Notes: generated by a model from the letters alone, not told the origin. Counted from the stretch's first letter, positions 15,433 to 24,348 are shown. The stretch is DNA of 38,579 bases from Ruminiclostridium sp. (GCA_017941355.1 JAGAWN010000130.1:1-38579), one strand, 5' to 3'. Program-made: numbers and translations.

Positions 15433-16188
15433 TCAGCGCGCAAGCCAGCCGCCGTCAACGGCAAGTGTGAAGCCGTTCACATAGTCGCTTGCGGAAGAAG
15501 CAAGGAACACTGCAGCACCCATAAGGTCATCGGGAGTTCCCCATCTGCCGGCAGGTATTCTTTCGAGGATAGCCGCGCTTCTGTCGGCATCTTCGCGGAG
15601 AGCCTGCGTGTTGTTGGTAGCCATGTAACCGGGAGCGATAGCGTTCACGTTGATGCCGTACTTTGCCCACTCGTTTGCGAGAGTCATGGTAAGTCCCTTG
15701 ACTGCGGATTTGCTGGCGGTGTAGCTTGGTACACGGATACCGCCCTGGTATGAGAGCATACTTGCAACGGATATGATCTTACCGCCGCTGTTCTGCTTCA
15801 CGAACTGCTTAGCGGCAGCCTGAGAGAGGAAGAAGAGAGTGCGCAGGTTCACGTTCAGTACAAGATCCCAGTTTTCGACCGAAAACTCAATGCTGTCCTG
15901 ACGCTTGATTATTCCGGCATTGTTCACGAGAATATCCAGTCTGCCGAACTTTTCAAGCGCGGTGCCTATTATCGTATCAACAGGGTCTATAGTGGAAAGA
16001 TCGGCGGTTATGTAGCTGAAATTCTCCTCACCGAGCATTTCCTGTGTCGCGGTGCTTGCCGATCTCGACACGCCGAGCACCTTTGCTCCCGCTTCCACAA
16101 ACGCTTTCGAGATACCCTGACCGAGTCCGGTATCACTTCCGGTCACTATTGCGGTCTTGCCGCTGAGACTGAACATATCCAGAATCAT
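15433..16188 (-). CDS. kduD: 2-deoxy-D-gluconate 3-dehydrogenase / 2,5-diketo-3-deoxygluconate reductase
   Basis: KduD is the short-chain dehydrogenase that reduces 2,5-diketo-3-deoxygluconate (the KduI product) to KDG. At 251 residues it has the family length. The coenzyme motif is TGSDTGLGQGISKAF, then NNAGIIKRQ, the catalytic Ser in ISVASMLSYQGG, and the Tyr/Lys pair in YTASKSAVKG; the ending DYVNGFTLAVDGGWLAR is typical of KduD. ACGGAGG precedes the ATG. It lies between the catabolic and the transport operons, with its own activator-type promoter (16260-16325), although readthrough from the AEC gene is possible as no terminator separates them. Confidence 0.95.
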   Translation of the reverse strand: MILDMFSLSGKTAIVTGSDTGLGQGISKAFVEAGAKVLGVSRSASTATQEMLGEENFSYITADLSTIDPVDTIIGTALEKFGRLDILVNNAGIIKRQDSIEFSVENWDLVLNVNLRTLFFLSQAAAKQFVKQNSGGKIISVASMLSYQGGIRVPSYTASKSAVKGLTMTLANEWAKYGINVNAIAPGYMATNNTQALREDADRSAAILERIPAGRWGTPDDLMGAAVFLASSASDYVNGFTLAVDGGWLAR

Positions 16189-16246
16189 AAAATATTACCT
16201 CCGTAGATTTTTTGATTATATTCCCGCGGTACTTCAAAACTTCCGC

Positions 16247-16281
16247 ACCGCCTGTATTTATTGTATATCCGACCGCCTGTA
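16247..16281. repeat. 10-bp direct repeat in the kduD promoter
   Basis: ACCGCCTGTA occurs at 16247-16256 and again, identical, at 16272-16281, a 25-bp period. The copies flank the candidate -10 box of kduD. It could be a tandem operator for a second regulator. Confidence 0.6.
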
Positions 16282-16325
16282 AAAGCGATAAACTAACCGT
16301 CAGATTTTATGGACAAAACGGATAT
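16260..16325 (-). promoter_or_regulatory. Activator-type promoter of kduD with upstream TATGNAC-N6-GAYAT element
   Basis: On the plus strand TATGGAC (16308-16314), six bases, GATAT (16321-16325). Fifty-eight bases from the reference base in this element lies TACAAT (minus strand, plus 16260-16265) as -10; the -35 position (16284-16289) is a poor match, as expected for an activated promoter. Element and spacing match those upstream of the ABC operon and the methylesterase operon. Confidence 0.65.
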
Positions 16326-16330
16326 TATCG

Positions 16331-17329
16331 TCAGAACACACCGAGCATCACAAGCACCGTGACTATCACAAATATCGTCACTGTGCTGACAAGACTTGTC
16401 CAGACTACAAGCTGTCCCGCAAGTTCGTCGTCCGCTCCCATTTCCTTTGCCATGATAGCCGAGGAGACCGCCACCGGTGTAGCGAAAACTCCTACATAAG
16501 CGGCAAAATGTTCTCCGGAAAGAGAGAACGCGTCTTTCAGAAGATATGCCACCGAAAGTCCCAGCACCGGAACCGCGGCTGTTCGCAGAACGGTACCGAA
16601 TATGATCTCGCGTTTGAGTTTCGGGACTGCCGAAAACTCAAACTTTCCGCCAAGAACGATAAGCGCGAACGGCGTGCATATCGACTTGACATTCTCCAGA
16701 GACTTATACACTATCGTGATGTCGCTGAGCCGGAACTCTATATTCCCGGCAACGAAAAGTTCCCGCAGACCGAGACATACAAGTCCCGCAGCTGTACCGA
16801 TGATAAGCGGATTCTTTACTACTCCGAGAAGCACTTTCTTCACATCGACAGCGTGCTTTTCGGAACTGCCGTTGAAGATCGTGAGCGTAATTACCGCGAG
16901 AATGTTGAACAGCGGTACGCAGAACGCTGACATTACTCCTGCGGCTGCCGCGCCCTTGTCACCGAAAAGCGACGCGGCGAGCGGTATGCCGATGATCGCG
17001 TAGTTCGAGCGGAAAACCGCCTGTATCAGCGTCCCGCGTTTCGCGTTGTCTTTCGTGAAAGCGCAGCAGACCGCTGTTGCAAGCAGGAACACCGCGAAAA
17101 CTCCCGCCACGCCGTAAATGACGAAAACGAGGTTTATATCCGTGATCCGATCAATGCTATATACGTTGCAGAACAGCATTACCGGCAGCAGCACCCGGAA
17201 TGTAAGCTTGTTGCCGACATCAAGAAATCCTTTTGTAAGCAGTCCGGCTCGTTTGAGAACATACCCCAGTGCTATGAGAATGATTATCGGCAATACGGAA
17301 TTTGCCGCGAATATGAATGCGTCTCCCAC
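16331..17329 (-). CDS. AEC-family (auxin efflux carrier-like) transporter
   Basis: A 332-residue membrane protein of the AEC/membrane transport family (Pfam Mem_trans), with about ten hydrophobic segments. It begins with NSVLPIIILIALGYVLKRAG, characteristic of the family, and has two similar halves with a polar centre. Bacterial AEC members move organic acids such as malate, but the substrate here is not evident. The GTG start at 17329 directly abuts the GH4 stop codon (TGA then GTG), so it is translated as part of the GH28-GH105-GH4 run. It may move uronates or fermentation acids; this is inference. Confidence 0.88.
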   Translation of the reverse strand: MGDAFIFAANSVLPIIILIALGYVLKRAGLLTKGFLDVGNKLTFRVLLPVMLFCNVYSIDRITDINLVFVIYGVAGVFAVFLLATAVCCAFTKDNAKRGTLIQAVFRSNYAIIGIPLAASLFGDKGAAAAGVMSAFCVPLFNILAVITLTIFNGSSEKHAVDVKKVLLGVVKNPLIIGTAAGLVCLGLRELFVAGNIEFRLSDITIVYKSLENVKSICTPFALIVLGGKFEFSAVPKLKREIIFGTVLRTAAVPVLGLSVAYLLKDAFSLSGEHFAAYVGVFATPVAVSSAIMAKEMGADDELAGQLVVWTSLVSTVTIFVIVTVLVMLGVF

Positions 17330-18730
17330 TCAGAAAAGCCTTTCCATCGGGTAGTAGTCTTTCAGGTACTTTTCGGTAGCTTTCACCATTTTTCCGAACA
17401 GCTCCCTGCCGTCTGCAAGAGAAAGTCCGCTGCACAGCGGCTGATTTATGAACGCCTCGAATATCCGGTCAAAGTCCCGTCCCTTTATGCCGTAGTATGT
17501 ATTTTCAATGTTCACCGCGTTGCGCAGCACCAGCGCGTTCACATCGGAGGGAAGTCTCTTCGATGTTATCGGCTTCAGGCTGTTCTGCGCGAAAACGCAG
17601 TTCGTCTCAACTACCGAGCCGAGCGGAAGATCCGGCATCTGTCCCACATTCACCACATTGGCGTTGGAGACCTTTGCGGGTATCATTCCAAGCAGAGCTT
17701 TCATAAGCTCCACAACCTCTTCGTCACTGCGCACGGCTTCGATCTTTTCGCTGCCCTCGGCTATCCTGCGGGAAAGCGCGATCTTCTCCGCCTGATCCTT
17801 TTTACGGAAATCGACGGTGGTAAGATGATACAGCCAGCGGTCAGCGTCCGCTTTGTCTTTTATGTACCACGAGTTGTTCATGAACTCCACAAGATGCCTG
17901 TCTCCCGCGGCTGCAAGGACTCCAAATCTCCGGAAGAGATCCATTTTGACCTTGTTGCCGTACAGGAACGGATCGTCTTTGTATCCGTCCGGCGCGACTC
18001 CGACACGTTCGCAGTAGCCTGTTTCATAGAATCTGTCAATGAAAGAGGGCAGCAGCGCAAACAGGTCTGTCCCTTTATAGCCCGCTTCGGTTATCCATGT
18101 GAAGTGGTTCACCCCGCAGGCATCTATTACTATTTCCTGTCTTGTCGGGCGCGGTATGCCAAGCTGCTCCTCTGCCACGCAGCACAGAAATTCCTGTGCG
18201 TGAAATACCTCATGGCAGCAGCCGAAAGCCTTTATTTCCGGGAATACGTCGTACAGCGTCTTGGTGCAGGCTGTCATCGGGTTCGTGAGGTTTATTACCC
18301 ATGCGTCGGGGCAGTGCGCCTTTATTTCCCGCGCGAATCCCTCGTAGATCGGCACGGTGCGCATCGCGCGCAGAACGCCGCCTGGACCCACGGTATCTCC
18401 CACGGACTGATATATCCCGTATTCCTCCGGGAAATGAACATCGGCTGCCATTTCGTCAAAGGTACCGGGCAGTATCGAACATACAACGAAATCCGCACCG
18501 TCAAGCGCGTCACCGATATTATCGTAAACCCTGTAATCCCACTTAGAAACGGTTCCCGGCGCATCGTTTATCCGTCCGCCTATACGCCGGTTTATATCCG
18601 CAGCTTCTGTGTCGATGTCATACAGCGCTATCTCTCCGGTCAGCCCCTCCGCGAAAGCAAGGTCATTCATAAACACCCTCGCCCACATCTTGGAGCCGCC
18701 GCCTATATACGCTGTCTTAATGCTCTTCAA
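17330..18730 (-). CDS. lplD: GH4 family alpha-galacturonidase
   Basis: GH4 enzymes cleave glycosides by an NAD- and Mn-dependent redox mechanism. This 466-residue protein looks like the LplD-type alpha-galacturonidases, which release galacturonate from oligogalacturonides. The dinucleotide-binding motif is AYIGGGSKMW (about residues 7-16), NLTNPMTACT follows, the metal-binding Cys172/His173 are in FGCCHEVFH, and His209 in GVNHFTW. I take the TTG at 18730 (KSIKTAYIGGG...) as start, because AGGGG lies 11 bases before it. The longer reading from 18796 would run into the GH105 gene and add 22 unrelated residues. No signal peptide: a cytoplasmic enzyme. It abuts the AEC gene. Confidence 0.93.
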   Translation of the reverse strand: MKSIKTAYIGGGSKMWARVFMNDLAFAEGLTGEIALYDIDTEAADINRRIGGRINDAPGTVSKWDYRVYDNIGDALDGADFVVCSILPGTFDEMAADVHFPEEYGIYQSVGDTVGPGGVLRAMRTVPIYEGFAREIKAHCPDAWVINLTNPMTACTKTLYDVFPEIKAFGCCHEVFHAQEFLCCVAEEQLGIPRPTRQEIVIDACGVNHFTWITEAGYKGTDLFALLPSFIDRFYETGYCERVGVAPDGYKDDPFLYGNKVKMDLFRRFGVLAAAGDRHLVEFMNNSWYIKDKADADRWLYHLTTVDFRKKDQAEKIALSRRIAEGSEKIEAVRSDEEVVELMKALLGMIPAKVSNANVVNVGQMPDLPLGSVVETNCVFAQNSLKPITSKRLPSDVNALVLRNAVNIENTYYGIKGRDFDRIFEAFINQPLCSGLSLADGRELFGKMVKATEKYLKDYYPMERLF

Positions 18731-18759
18731 GACTTGCCGTCCCCTTTCGTGCAGGACTG

Positions 18760-19893
18760 TTACTGCATCAACATTCTCTTTACCTCGGTATAGCACATCA
18801 CAAACGGTGCAACGCCCTTTGCGTCATTCTCCACCACAGGTTCCGAAATATAGTATTCATAGCTTCCGTCGCGCCGTCTGTCGGTTTCGGGTCCGAGTCC
18901 GGCAACAAGGCATATACCGCCGAGGTTTATCTCGCCGTTTTCATTGAATGTAAGGTATTTTTCGCAGATACCGTCAAAGGTCTTTCTGCCGAGCGCGGAG
19001 TATTTCCCGTCCAGAACTCCCAACCGTGCGCCTTTCATCATAGCGTAGGCTATCATGCTGCTGCCGCTGGTTTCGAGATAATTGCCCTCTCTGCCGCCCT
19101 GATCCACTACCTGCCAGTACATACCGGTTTCCGGATCCGCGTACTGCGCGATACCGTCTATCACCTCGCGGAAGATACCGCCGATCTCGTCCCTTTCTTC
19201 ACCGTTCTCAAGATATCCTATGATATCCGCCAGTGCCACGGTGAACCAACCGATAGCGCGGAGCCAGAAATTCGCGGAAAGTCCGGTTTCCCGGTCTGCC
19301 CAGAAGATGCTTTTTGAACAATCAAGCCCGTGATACAGCAGCTTCTTGTCCTCATCGAACATATATTTCCGGACATTCCGGATCTGATTCATTGTATCTT
19401 CTATGCTGCCGTTCCCGAATTCTTTCTGGAACCGCACATAGAATACCTGCGCCATGTAAATGCCGTCCAGCCATACCTGATGCGGGTATATCTTCTTGTG
19501 CCAGAAGCTGCCGGTGACGGTGCGGGGCTGTTTTTCAAGCTGCTCGCGCAGAAGCATTACAGCACTTTTGTACTTTTCCTTTCCGAAAGTCCTGTAAAGA
19601 TCAAACAGCACACGTCCCTCGTTTATGTCGTCAAGATTGAACTTTTCGATGGAATAGCCCCGTATCGAACCGTCCGCGCCGACGTAGTAATCAATAAAGT
19701 TCTCCGCGAAGTCGGAATACTTCTTTTCTCCGGTGATCTCAGCCGCGCTCAGCAGCGCGGTTATCATGCAGCCGTCGATGTAATTCCATGCCGGCGGCTT
19801 GCCTAGGTGTATCTTCTCGATATTCCACAGCGGCTTGTCGGGTGTTGAGCCTTCAAGCAGCCGCTCTATATAGCTTTCTATTTTCTCGTACAT
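18760..19893 (-). CDS. yteR: GH105 unsaturated galacturonyl/rhamnogalacturonyl hydrolase
   Basis: GH105 enzymes hydrate and remove the 4,5-unsaturated uronic acid from the end of oligosaccharides left by pectate or rhamnogalacturonan lyases. The 377-residue protein fits the (alpha/alpha)6 barrel family. The catalytic acid appears as Asp143 in HQVWLDGIYMAQV, the same residue number as in Bacillus YteR, and another conserved acidic pair is at NLDDINEG (88-89). No signal peptide, so it works on imported oligosaccharides. It follows GH28 by two bases with GGGAG before the ATG. Its unsaturated product is the substrate for the KduI/KduD branch. Confidence 0.95.
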   Translation of the reverse strand: MYEKIESYIERLLEGSTPDKPLWNIEKIHLGKPPAWNYIDGCMITALLSAAEITGEKKYSDFAENFIDYYVGADGSIRGYSIEKFNLDDINEGRVLFDLYRTFGKEKYKSAVMLLREQLEKQPRTVTGSFWHKKIYPHQVWLDGIYMAQVFYVRFQKEFGNGSIEDTMNQIRNVRKYMFDEDKKLLYHGLDCSKSIFWADRETGLSANFWLRAIGWFTVALADIIGYLENGEERDEIGGIFREVIDGIAQYADPETGMYWQVVDQGGREGNYLETSGSSMIAYAMMKGARLGVLDGKYSALGRKTFDGICEKYLTFNENGEINLGGICLVAGLGPETDRRRDGSYEYYISEPVVENDAKGVAPFVMCYTEVKRMLMQ

Positions 19894-19895
19894 GG

Positions 19896-21437
19896 TTACT
19901 CCCTTATCAGTTCGCCGACATTGTGAGCAATAAGCTCCTCTCCGCCGCAGCCCTCAACACGGACATTTCTGACCGTGAGCTTTCCTATGTTGTCGAAATA
20001 CATTCCCGCTCTGCACAGTTTCACGTTGTTGTTCTTCATGGAGGGATAACCCTCTTTTGCGTCCGGGTCGTATGTGAAAACGAGATTTTCAAGGGTGATC
20101 TCGCTTATCGGCATTTCCGGCAGTCCGTCGCAGTAGCACGCCGCAACGTGACAGTTCACGCACTCCATGTTCCGGAAAGTGAACTTCCCGAGGTACGGAG
20201 TCCTGTCATCGACCGGCAGCTTCTCGCGGGTGGTGTTGTATTCCGAGTATCTGTCGGGGTCACAGCAGTTGTACCACATATTCATAACGATAGGTGTCAG
20301 CACACCGTCCATTTTAACGTTTTCAAACACAACGCCGTCGATCACAGCGTCTTTCCCGCGTCCGCGGCGGGTCTTTATCCGAATCCCGCGGTCTGTGCGG
20401 AAGAATACACAGCGCTCTACGGTAAGGTCTTTCACGCCGCCTGCCATCTCGCTTCCCAGCGTTATCGCGCCGTGACCGAACTGCATTATGCAGTTGCGGA
20501 TAGTGTGGCGGCTCGCGGGGCGCTTATATTTTCTGCCTATCTCGATCTTGCCGGATTTTATCGCTATGCAGTCATCGCCTACGCTGAAACGGCAGCCGAT
20601 GATGTTCACAATGTCACAGGCTTCCGGGTCAAGCGCGTCGGTGTTGGGACTGTCCTTCGGCGCGTTCACCGCAAGATCGAGGAAGTCCAGCTTCTCCGAG
20701 AAGTACGGGTGGAGCTGCCACGATGCGGCATTCTGCGCGGTGATGCCGTGAACCGTTATATCTTTGCATCTGTTGAAGAACAGCAGTCGCGGACGGGGGA
20801 CTTCCTGTTCCTTTACATTCACCCACCATTCGCTGTTCTGGGCATTGCCGTCAACGGTGCCTCTGCCCACTATTCTTATATCCTCCGCGTACTCCGCGAA
20901 CAGCAAAGCCTGGTGCATGGGTACGGCGTTGCCCTCCCATGTGCCGAAATGCACGGATTCGCCGGTGTTGATATCGGTCAGCTCACCGGGTATCAGCGGA
21001 TAGCGGGATCTGTCCGTACTTCCGAGCAGCACTGCCTTTTCGGAGATATCAAGAGTTATGTGACTTTTCAAGGTTATCGGCGCGGTGCAGTAAACTCCCT
21101 CCGGGAAATACAGCCGTCCGCCCGCCGGCAGGCAATTCACCGCGGTCTGTATGCTGAGCGTATCGTCTGTCTTTCCGTCACCCGCGGCTCCGAAATCCTT
21201 TACGCTTACGGCGCAGGCTTCCTTGCCGGTGGTGAATCCAAGCGTTCCCTGACCGGCAGCTTCCACGGTGTATGCGGTGTCCGGCTTCAGGTCAAACAGC
21301 GAGAACACGTTGGTGTCGGCCGAGAACAGCTCCTCACCGTTCAGCTTTACCGTGTATCTGTCGCCGCTGTGATACGCGAGATCGTTTACCAGCTCGAAAC
21401 AGGCGCTTACCGTTCCGATGTATAGTGCTTTTATCAT
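19896..21437 (-). CDS. GH28 polygalacturonase (likely intracellular exo-acting)
   Basis: A 513-residue GH28 right-handed beta-helix hydrolase for alpha-1,4-galacturonan. All four GH28 motifs are present: NTD (265-267), DD (288-289 in VGDDC), GHG (321-323) and RIK (353-355), which contain the catalytic Asp267, Asp288 and Asp289. Residues 1-75 form a small fibronectin III-like domain, after which VKDFGAAGDGKTDDT opens the helix, a layout known for exo-polygalacturonases. It has no signal peptide, so it probably shortens imported oligogalacturonides. First of the three glycosidase genes, 30 bp after a small membrane-protein gene. Confidence 0.95.
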   Translation of the reverse strand: MIKALYIGTVSACFELVNDLAYHSGDRYTVKLNGEELFSADTNVFSLFDLKPDTAYTVEAAGQGTLGFTTGKEACAVSVKDFGAAGDGKTDDTLSIQTAVNCLPAGGRLYFPEGVYCTAPITLKSHITLDISEKAVLLGSTDRSRYPLIPGELTDINTGESVHFGTWEGNAVPMHQALLFAEYAEDIRIVGRGTVDGNAQNSEWWVNVKEQEVPRPRLLFFNRCKDITVHGITAQNAASWQLHPYFSEKLDFLDLAVNAPKDSPNTDALDPEACDIVNIIGCRFSVGDDCIAIKSGKIEIGRKYKRPASRHTIRNCIMQFGHGAITLGSEMAGGVKDLTVERCVFFRTDRGIRIKTRRGRGKDAVIDGVVFENVKMDGVLTPIVMNMWYNCCDPDRYSEYNTTREKLPVDDRTPYLGKFTFRNMECVNCHVAACYCDGLPEMPISEITLENLVFTYDPDAKEGYPSMKNNNVKLCRAGMYFDNIGKLTVRNVRVEGCGGEELIAHNVGELIRE

Positions 21438-21467
21438 ACTTGACTCCTGTAATGTTACGTTATCACT

Positions 21468-22103
21468 CTATTTCCGTATGCCGGAAGCCTTTGCCTGTGC
21501 GTCCCGGATAATGTTTTTCAGCACTCTTTTCACAAAAATGAACAGAATGTCGAATCCCATATAAAGCAGCCCGAACAGTATCGGCTCTACACCGAGCATA
21601 CTTTCTGCCTGCGTTGAATCCACGTTGGGATCCACGCCCATAAAGACGTTGGCGACGTAGTAGGTCTGGAACACGCAGTACAGCAGGATCCCCGAATATA
21701 TCACATTCAGGAATACCGACCAGTATTTTCGCACGGTAACCATCATCCACTTGTCGTTTTCGCCCTTTTCAGTCTCGAAATTCCGCAGGAACCTGTTCAC
21801 CATGAGGTCTGTTGCAAGTCCGAGACCGATCGCAAGCACCACCATGAGATCAAGCCCCTGCAGATATATCCCGAGCCCCCACAGAAAAAAATAGCAGACC
21901 GCACCCGCAAACCAGAACTTCACCAACACGATTTTAAGCCACATCGGAATGTGGAACTTACGCCGGGCCGTGTACTTCCGGATCTCCTTTTCGGAGACCT
22001 CGGGAGCGTCCTTGGCGTTTACCAGACGTTCAACCGCGTCGGTTTTGAGGTTGTAGTGGCTTGCTGCCGATCTGTCTTCTTTTTTTTGCTTTTTTTCAGC
22101 CAT
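21468..22103 (-). CDS. Small membrane protein of unknown family (4 TM segments)
   Basis: Not recognised. The 211-residue protein starts with a charged cytoplasmic-looking stretch (KKQKKEDRSAASHYN, residues 1-50), then four hydrophobic segments at about 53-74, 82-100, 127-150 and 172-192, and a basic C terminus (KRVLKNIIRDAQAKASGIRK). It lies in the ABC importer operon, between another small membrane protein and GH28. The next upstream gene ends 77 bp away, a gap holding two hairpins. A structural or accessory role in the importer, or in folding or localisation, is inferred from place only. Confidence 0.8.
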   Translation of the reverse strand: MAEKKQKKEDRSAASHYNLKTDAVERLVNAKDAPEVSEKEIRKYTARRKFHIPMWLKIVLVKFWFAGAVCYFFLWGLGIYLQGLDLMVVLAIGLGLATDLMVNRFLRNFETEKGENDKWMMVTVRKYWSVFLNVIYSGILLYCVFQTYYVANVFMGVDPNVDSTQAESMLGVEPILFGLLYMGFDILFIFVKRVLKNIIRDAQAKASGIRK

Positions 22104-22130
22104 ATAACTAATCTACCCATTGTGTTGAAA

Positions 22131-22179
22131 GCGGCAGGATAAGCAGTTTTCCTGCCGCCTTCACGCGGGAGTTTCCCGC
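22131..22179 (-). repeat. Tandem intercistronic hairpins
   Basis: A 9-bp stem (22131-22139 with 22150-22158, 10-nt loop) and a 6-bp stem (22165-22170 with 22174-22179, 3-nt loop) fill the gap between two membrane-protein genes. Neither has a good T-run. Probably RNA stability or attenuation elements inside the operon. Confidence 0.65.
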
Positions 22180-22180
22180 C

Positions 22181-22762
22181 TCAATCCTCATCGTCGGAGA
22201 CATCGATCACAGCCATGTTATCGTTGCCCTCCACTTCGATAGATGTGTTGATCTTACGAATAAGCTTCGAGTATATCGGAAGCAGAGCAAGCAGTACGGC
22301 GGTTATGCCGACAAACACGATATGAAGCGTTACGACTGCTTTGGCAGTTGTTATGTAAAGCGACGATTCATCTATTATGATCGGGTTTTCCGCGCGGGTC
22401 ACTGCGGTCGTGATTCGTGAGATATACACAACGTCCACAAATGCCAGCAGAGCCAGCATCCCGAACAGCAGCCCCAGCATGATCTTGTTCACGGGCTTGC
22501 GCTTGGGGAAAGTTCTGAGGAATACCACGAACGCCAGTATCGAGAAAAGCATCGCAACAAATTCGCACTGTCCCATATTGGCGCCGTTTATCCTCGCGGT
22601 GGTATTTGCAATGGAAGAAAGGTTGAGCGAGAATACAAGGAATCCCACGATCAGGAATACCAGCGGGATAAACTGCGGCGAACGTTTGAGCGAGACCAGT
22701 GACTTACGAATGACCTCTTTGATACCGCGTCCCTGTTTCTTCGCGGTTTTCTGATTTGCCAT
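22181..22762 (-). CDS. Small membrane protein of unknown family, next to ABC ATPase
   Basis: Not recognised. The 193-residue protein has a basic N terminus (residues 1-30) and four hydrophobic segments at about 32-51, 66-83, 91-111 and 140-162, with long polar loops after the first and third segments and a short basic loop (FPKRKPVNK) between the second and third. The C terminus is acidic and ends in VSDDED. Topology resembles that of the proteins at 23854-24348 and 24341-24946, which suggests a shared origin. It starts 16 bp after the ATPase stop. Confidence 0.8.
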   Translation of the reverse strand: MANQKTAKKQGRGIKEVIRKSLVSLKRSPQFIPLVFLIVGFLVFSLNLSSIANTTARINGANMGQCEFVAMLFSILAFVVFLRTFPKRKPVNKIMLGLLFGMLALLAFVDVVYISRITTAVTRAENPIIIDESSLYITTAKAVVTLHIVFVGITAVLLALLPIYSKLIRKINTSIEVEGNDNMAVIDVSDDED

Positions 22763-22778
22763 CTGTCGTTATCCTCCT

Positions 22779-23840
22779 TTACGCTCTGATAGCGTTGGTA
22801 GTTTCCTTATCGAAGAAATGCTTCTTGTTGAAGGATACACTGACCTTATCGCCGTATTTGTATGAGCACCAGTCACGGAACTTGCAGGTGATCTTGTGTT
22901 TGCCCACGGTGCCGTTGACCAGTGTGTTCTGTCCGAGGTTTTCGTTTGAGATAACATCGACTGTGATGTCTCCGCCGGGAACGGCGTTTTCGGGACGAAC
23001 GCCCATAGTCACGATCTTGCCCTCATATCCTGCAAGAAGATCTCTCTCTTTTTCGGTGAGCTGTATGGTGAAATCCTCGCAGACCGCCTGACCGTTTCTT
23101 ATCTCAACATCGAACAGATTCATCGGCGGGAGTCCGATAAATCCCGCAACGAACAGGTTTGCCGGGGTATCGTACAGCTCCAGCGGGGTTCCGATCTGCT
23201 GCACATGACCCATTGACATACACACTATTCTGTCGGCAAGAGTAAGCGCCTCCGTCTGATCGTGAGTTACATACAGCATGGTCGCGTTCAGACGCTTATG
23301 CAGCAGCAGTATCTCACGGCGGGTTGAACTTCGCAGCTTCGCGTCGAGATTTGACAGCGGCTCGTCGAACAGGAACACCTTAGGGGTACGCACGATAGCG
23401 CGTCCCATCGCAACTCTCTGTCTCTGACCGCCGGAAAGCTGCGCCGGCTTCTTGTTGAGCTGAGATGTAAGGTCAAGGATCTCTGCTGCCGCCATTACTT
23501 TCTGGTGTATCTCGTTCTTGTTCTCCTTGCGGAGCATGAGCGAGAAAGCCATATTTTCGTAGATAGTCATGTGACCGTAAAGCGCATAGTTCTGGAACAC
23601 CATCGCTATATCACGATCTTTAGGCGGCACCTGTGTTACATCGCGCCCGTCTATTATCAGTCTGCCGTTTGAGATATCCTCAAGTCCCGCAACCATTCGC
23701 AGGGTAGTGGACTTGCCGCAGCCCGACGGGCCTACAAGCACTATAAGCTCCCCGTCATGGACATCAAGGTTGAAATCAAAGACAGCCTGTACGTTGTTGT
23801 CATAGATTTTTTCCAGATGCTGTAATTTAAGATCACTCAT
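22779..23840 (-). CDS. Sugar ABC transporter ATPase, MsmX/UgpC type (second copy)
   Basis: A 353-residue CUT1-class ATPase. Walker A is GPSGCGKST, the signature LSGGQRQR, Walker B VFLFDEPLSNLD, and the switch region YVTHDQTEALTLADR; the TOBE domain follows from about residue 235. It is surrounded by small membrane-protein genes in the same operon as the solute-binding lipoprotein and the two permeases, so it most likely energises that importer. A start of MSDLKLQHLEKIYDNN matches homologues. It differs clearly from the ATPase at 10348-11454 in its C-terminal domain, so the two are not a recent duplication. Confidence 0.94.
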   Translation of the reverse strand: MSDLKLQHLEKIYDNNVQAVFDFNLDVHDGELIVLVGPSGCGKSTTLRMVAGLEDISNGRLIIDGRDVTQVPPKDRDIAMVFQNYALYGHMTIYENMAFSLMLRKENKNEIHQKVMAAAEILDLTSQLNKKPAQLSGGQRQRVAMGRAIVRTPKVFLFDEPLSNLDAKLRSSTRREILLLHKRLNATMLYVTHDQTEALTLADRIVCMSMGHVQQIGTPLELYDTPANLFVAGFIGLPPMNLFDVEIRNGQAVCEDFTIQLTEKERDLLAGYEGKIVTMGVRPENAVPGGDITVDVISNENLGQNTLVNGTVGKHKITCKFRDWCSYKYGDKVSVSFNKKHFFDKETTNAIRA

Positions 23841-23853
23841 CTTCTGTTTCCTC

Positions 23854-24348
23854 TTATTGCTTTTTGTCGAGTTCCGCCAGATAATTGTTCAGTGTGGTGG
23901 TTTTCATGATACCGGCTATTCCGGCGCAAACGAGCAGCGCCGCCGATACACACAGGCAAACCGTGACGTATGTGAACTGTTCGCCGGACATCACCGTTTC
24001 GTTCTCAAATCCTACCATGGGGTTCTGCGTATTGTGCGCTTCCGTTGGCAGGTAGAATATCCGCGCTATCTGAAGCACACCCAGCACTATCGAAACATAC
24101 GCGTAGCTTAACTTGTAGTTCTTTACGCCTTCCGACGCAAGGAACGCGGCAAGCATGAAGATCAGATTGTACACGACCGATGCGCCTATGAAGATCTTGT
24201 AGTAATAGCTTCCCACATCTGATCTGTAGATGCTGACAAAGTACAGCGCGTTTGCGATTATTGCCAGGATTATCAGAGTCGAGGAAAGCTTGTTCTTTGT
24301 GAATCTGAGGCGATCCTTCTTTATAAGAGCTTCCTTGTTATCAGCCAT
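23854..24348 (-). CDS. Small membrane protein of unknown family (4 TM segments)
   Basis: Not recognised. From the preferred ATG at 24348 the protein has 164 residues. The ATG lies five bases before the end of the upstream gene and has GGGTGAGG in front. Four hydrophobic segments can be drawn (about 25-40, 52-72, 82-98 and 127-150), with a polar outer loop after segment three containing the stretch YLPTEAHNTQNPMVGFENET. The order of long and short loops is the same as in the neighbouring membrane proteins. Translation is probably coupled to the upstream gene, suggesting the two act together. Confidence 0.8.
   Translation of the reverse strand: MADNKEALIKKDRLRFTKNKLSSTLIILAIIANALYFVSIYRSDVGSYYYKIFIGASVVYNLIFMLAAFLASEGVKNYKLSYAYVSIVLGVLQIARIFYLPTEAHNTQNPMVGFENETVMSGEQFTYVTVCLCVSAALLVCAGIAGIMKTTTLNNYLAELDKKQ

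Noticed and set aside
19788..21425. A 545-codon open frame on the plus strand opposite GH28
   Set aside because: Antisense to GH28, which has all four catalytic motifs; the mirror frame has no recognisable motif or Shine-Dalgarno.
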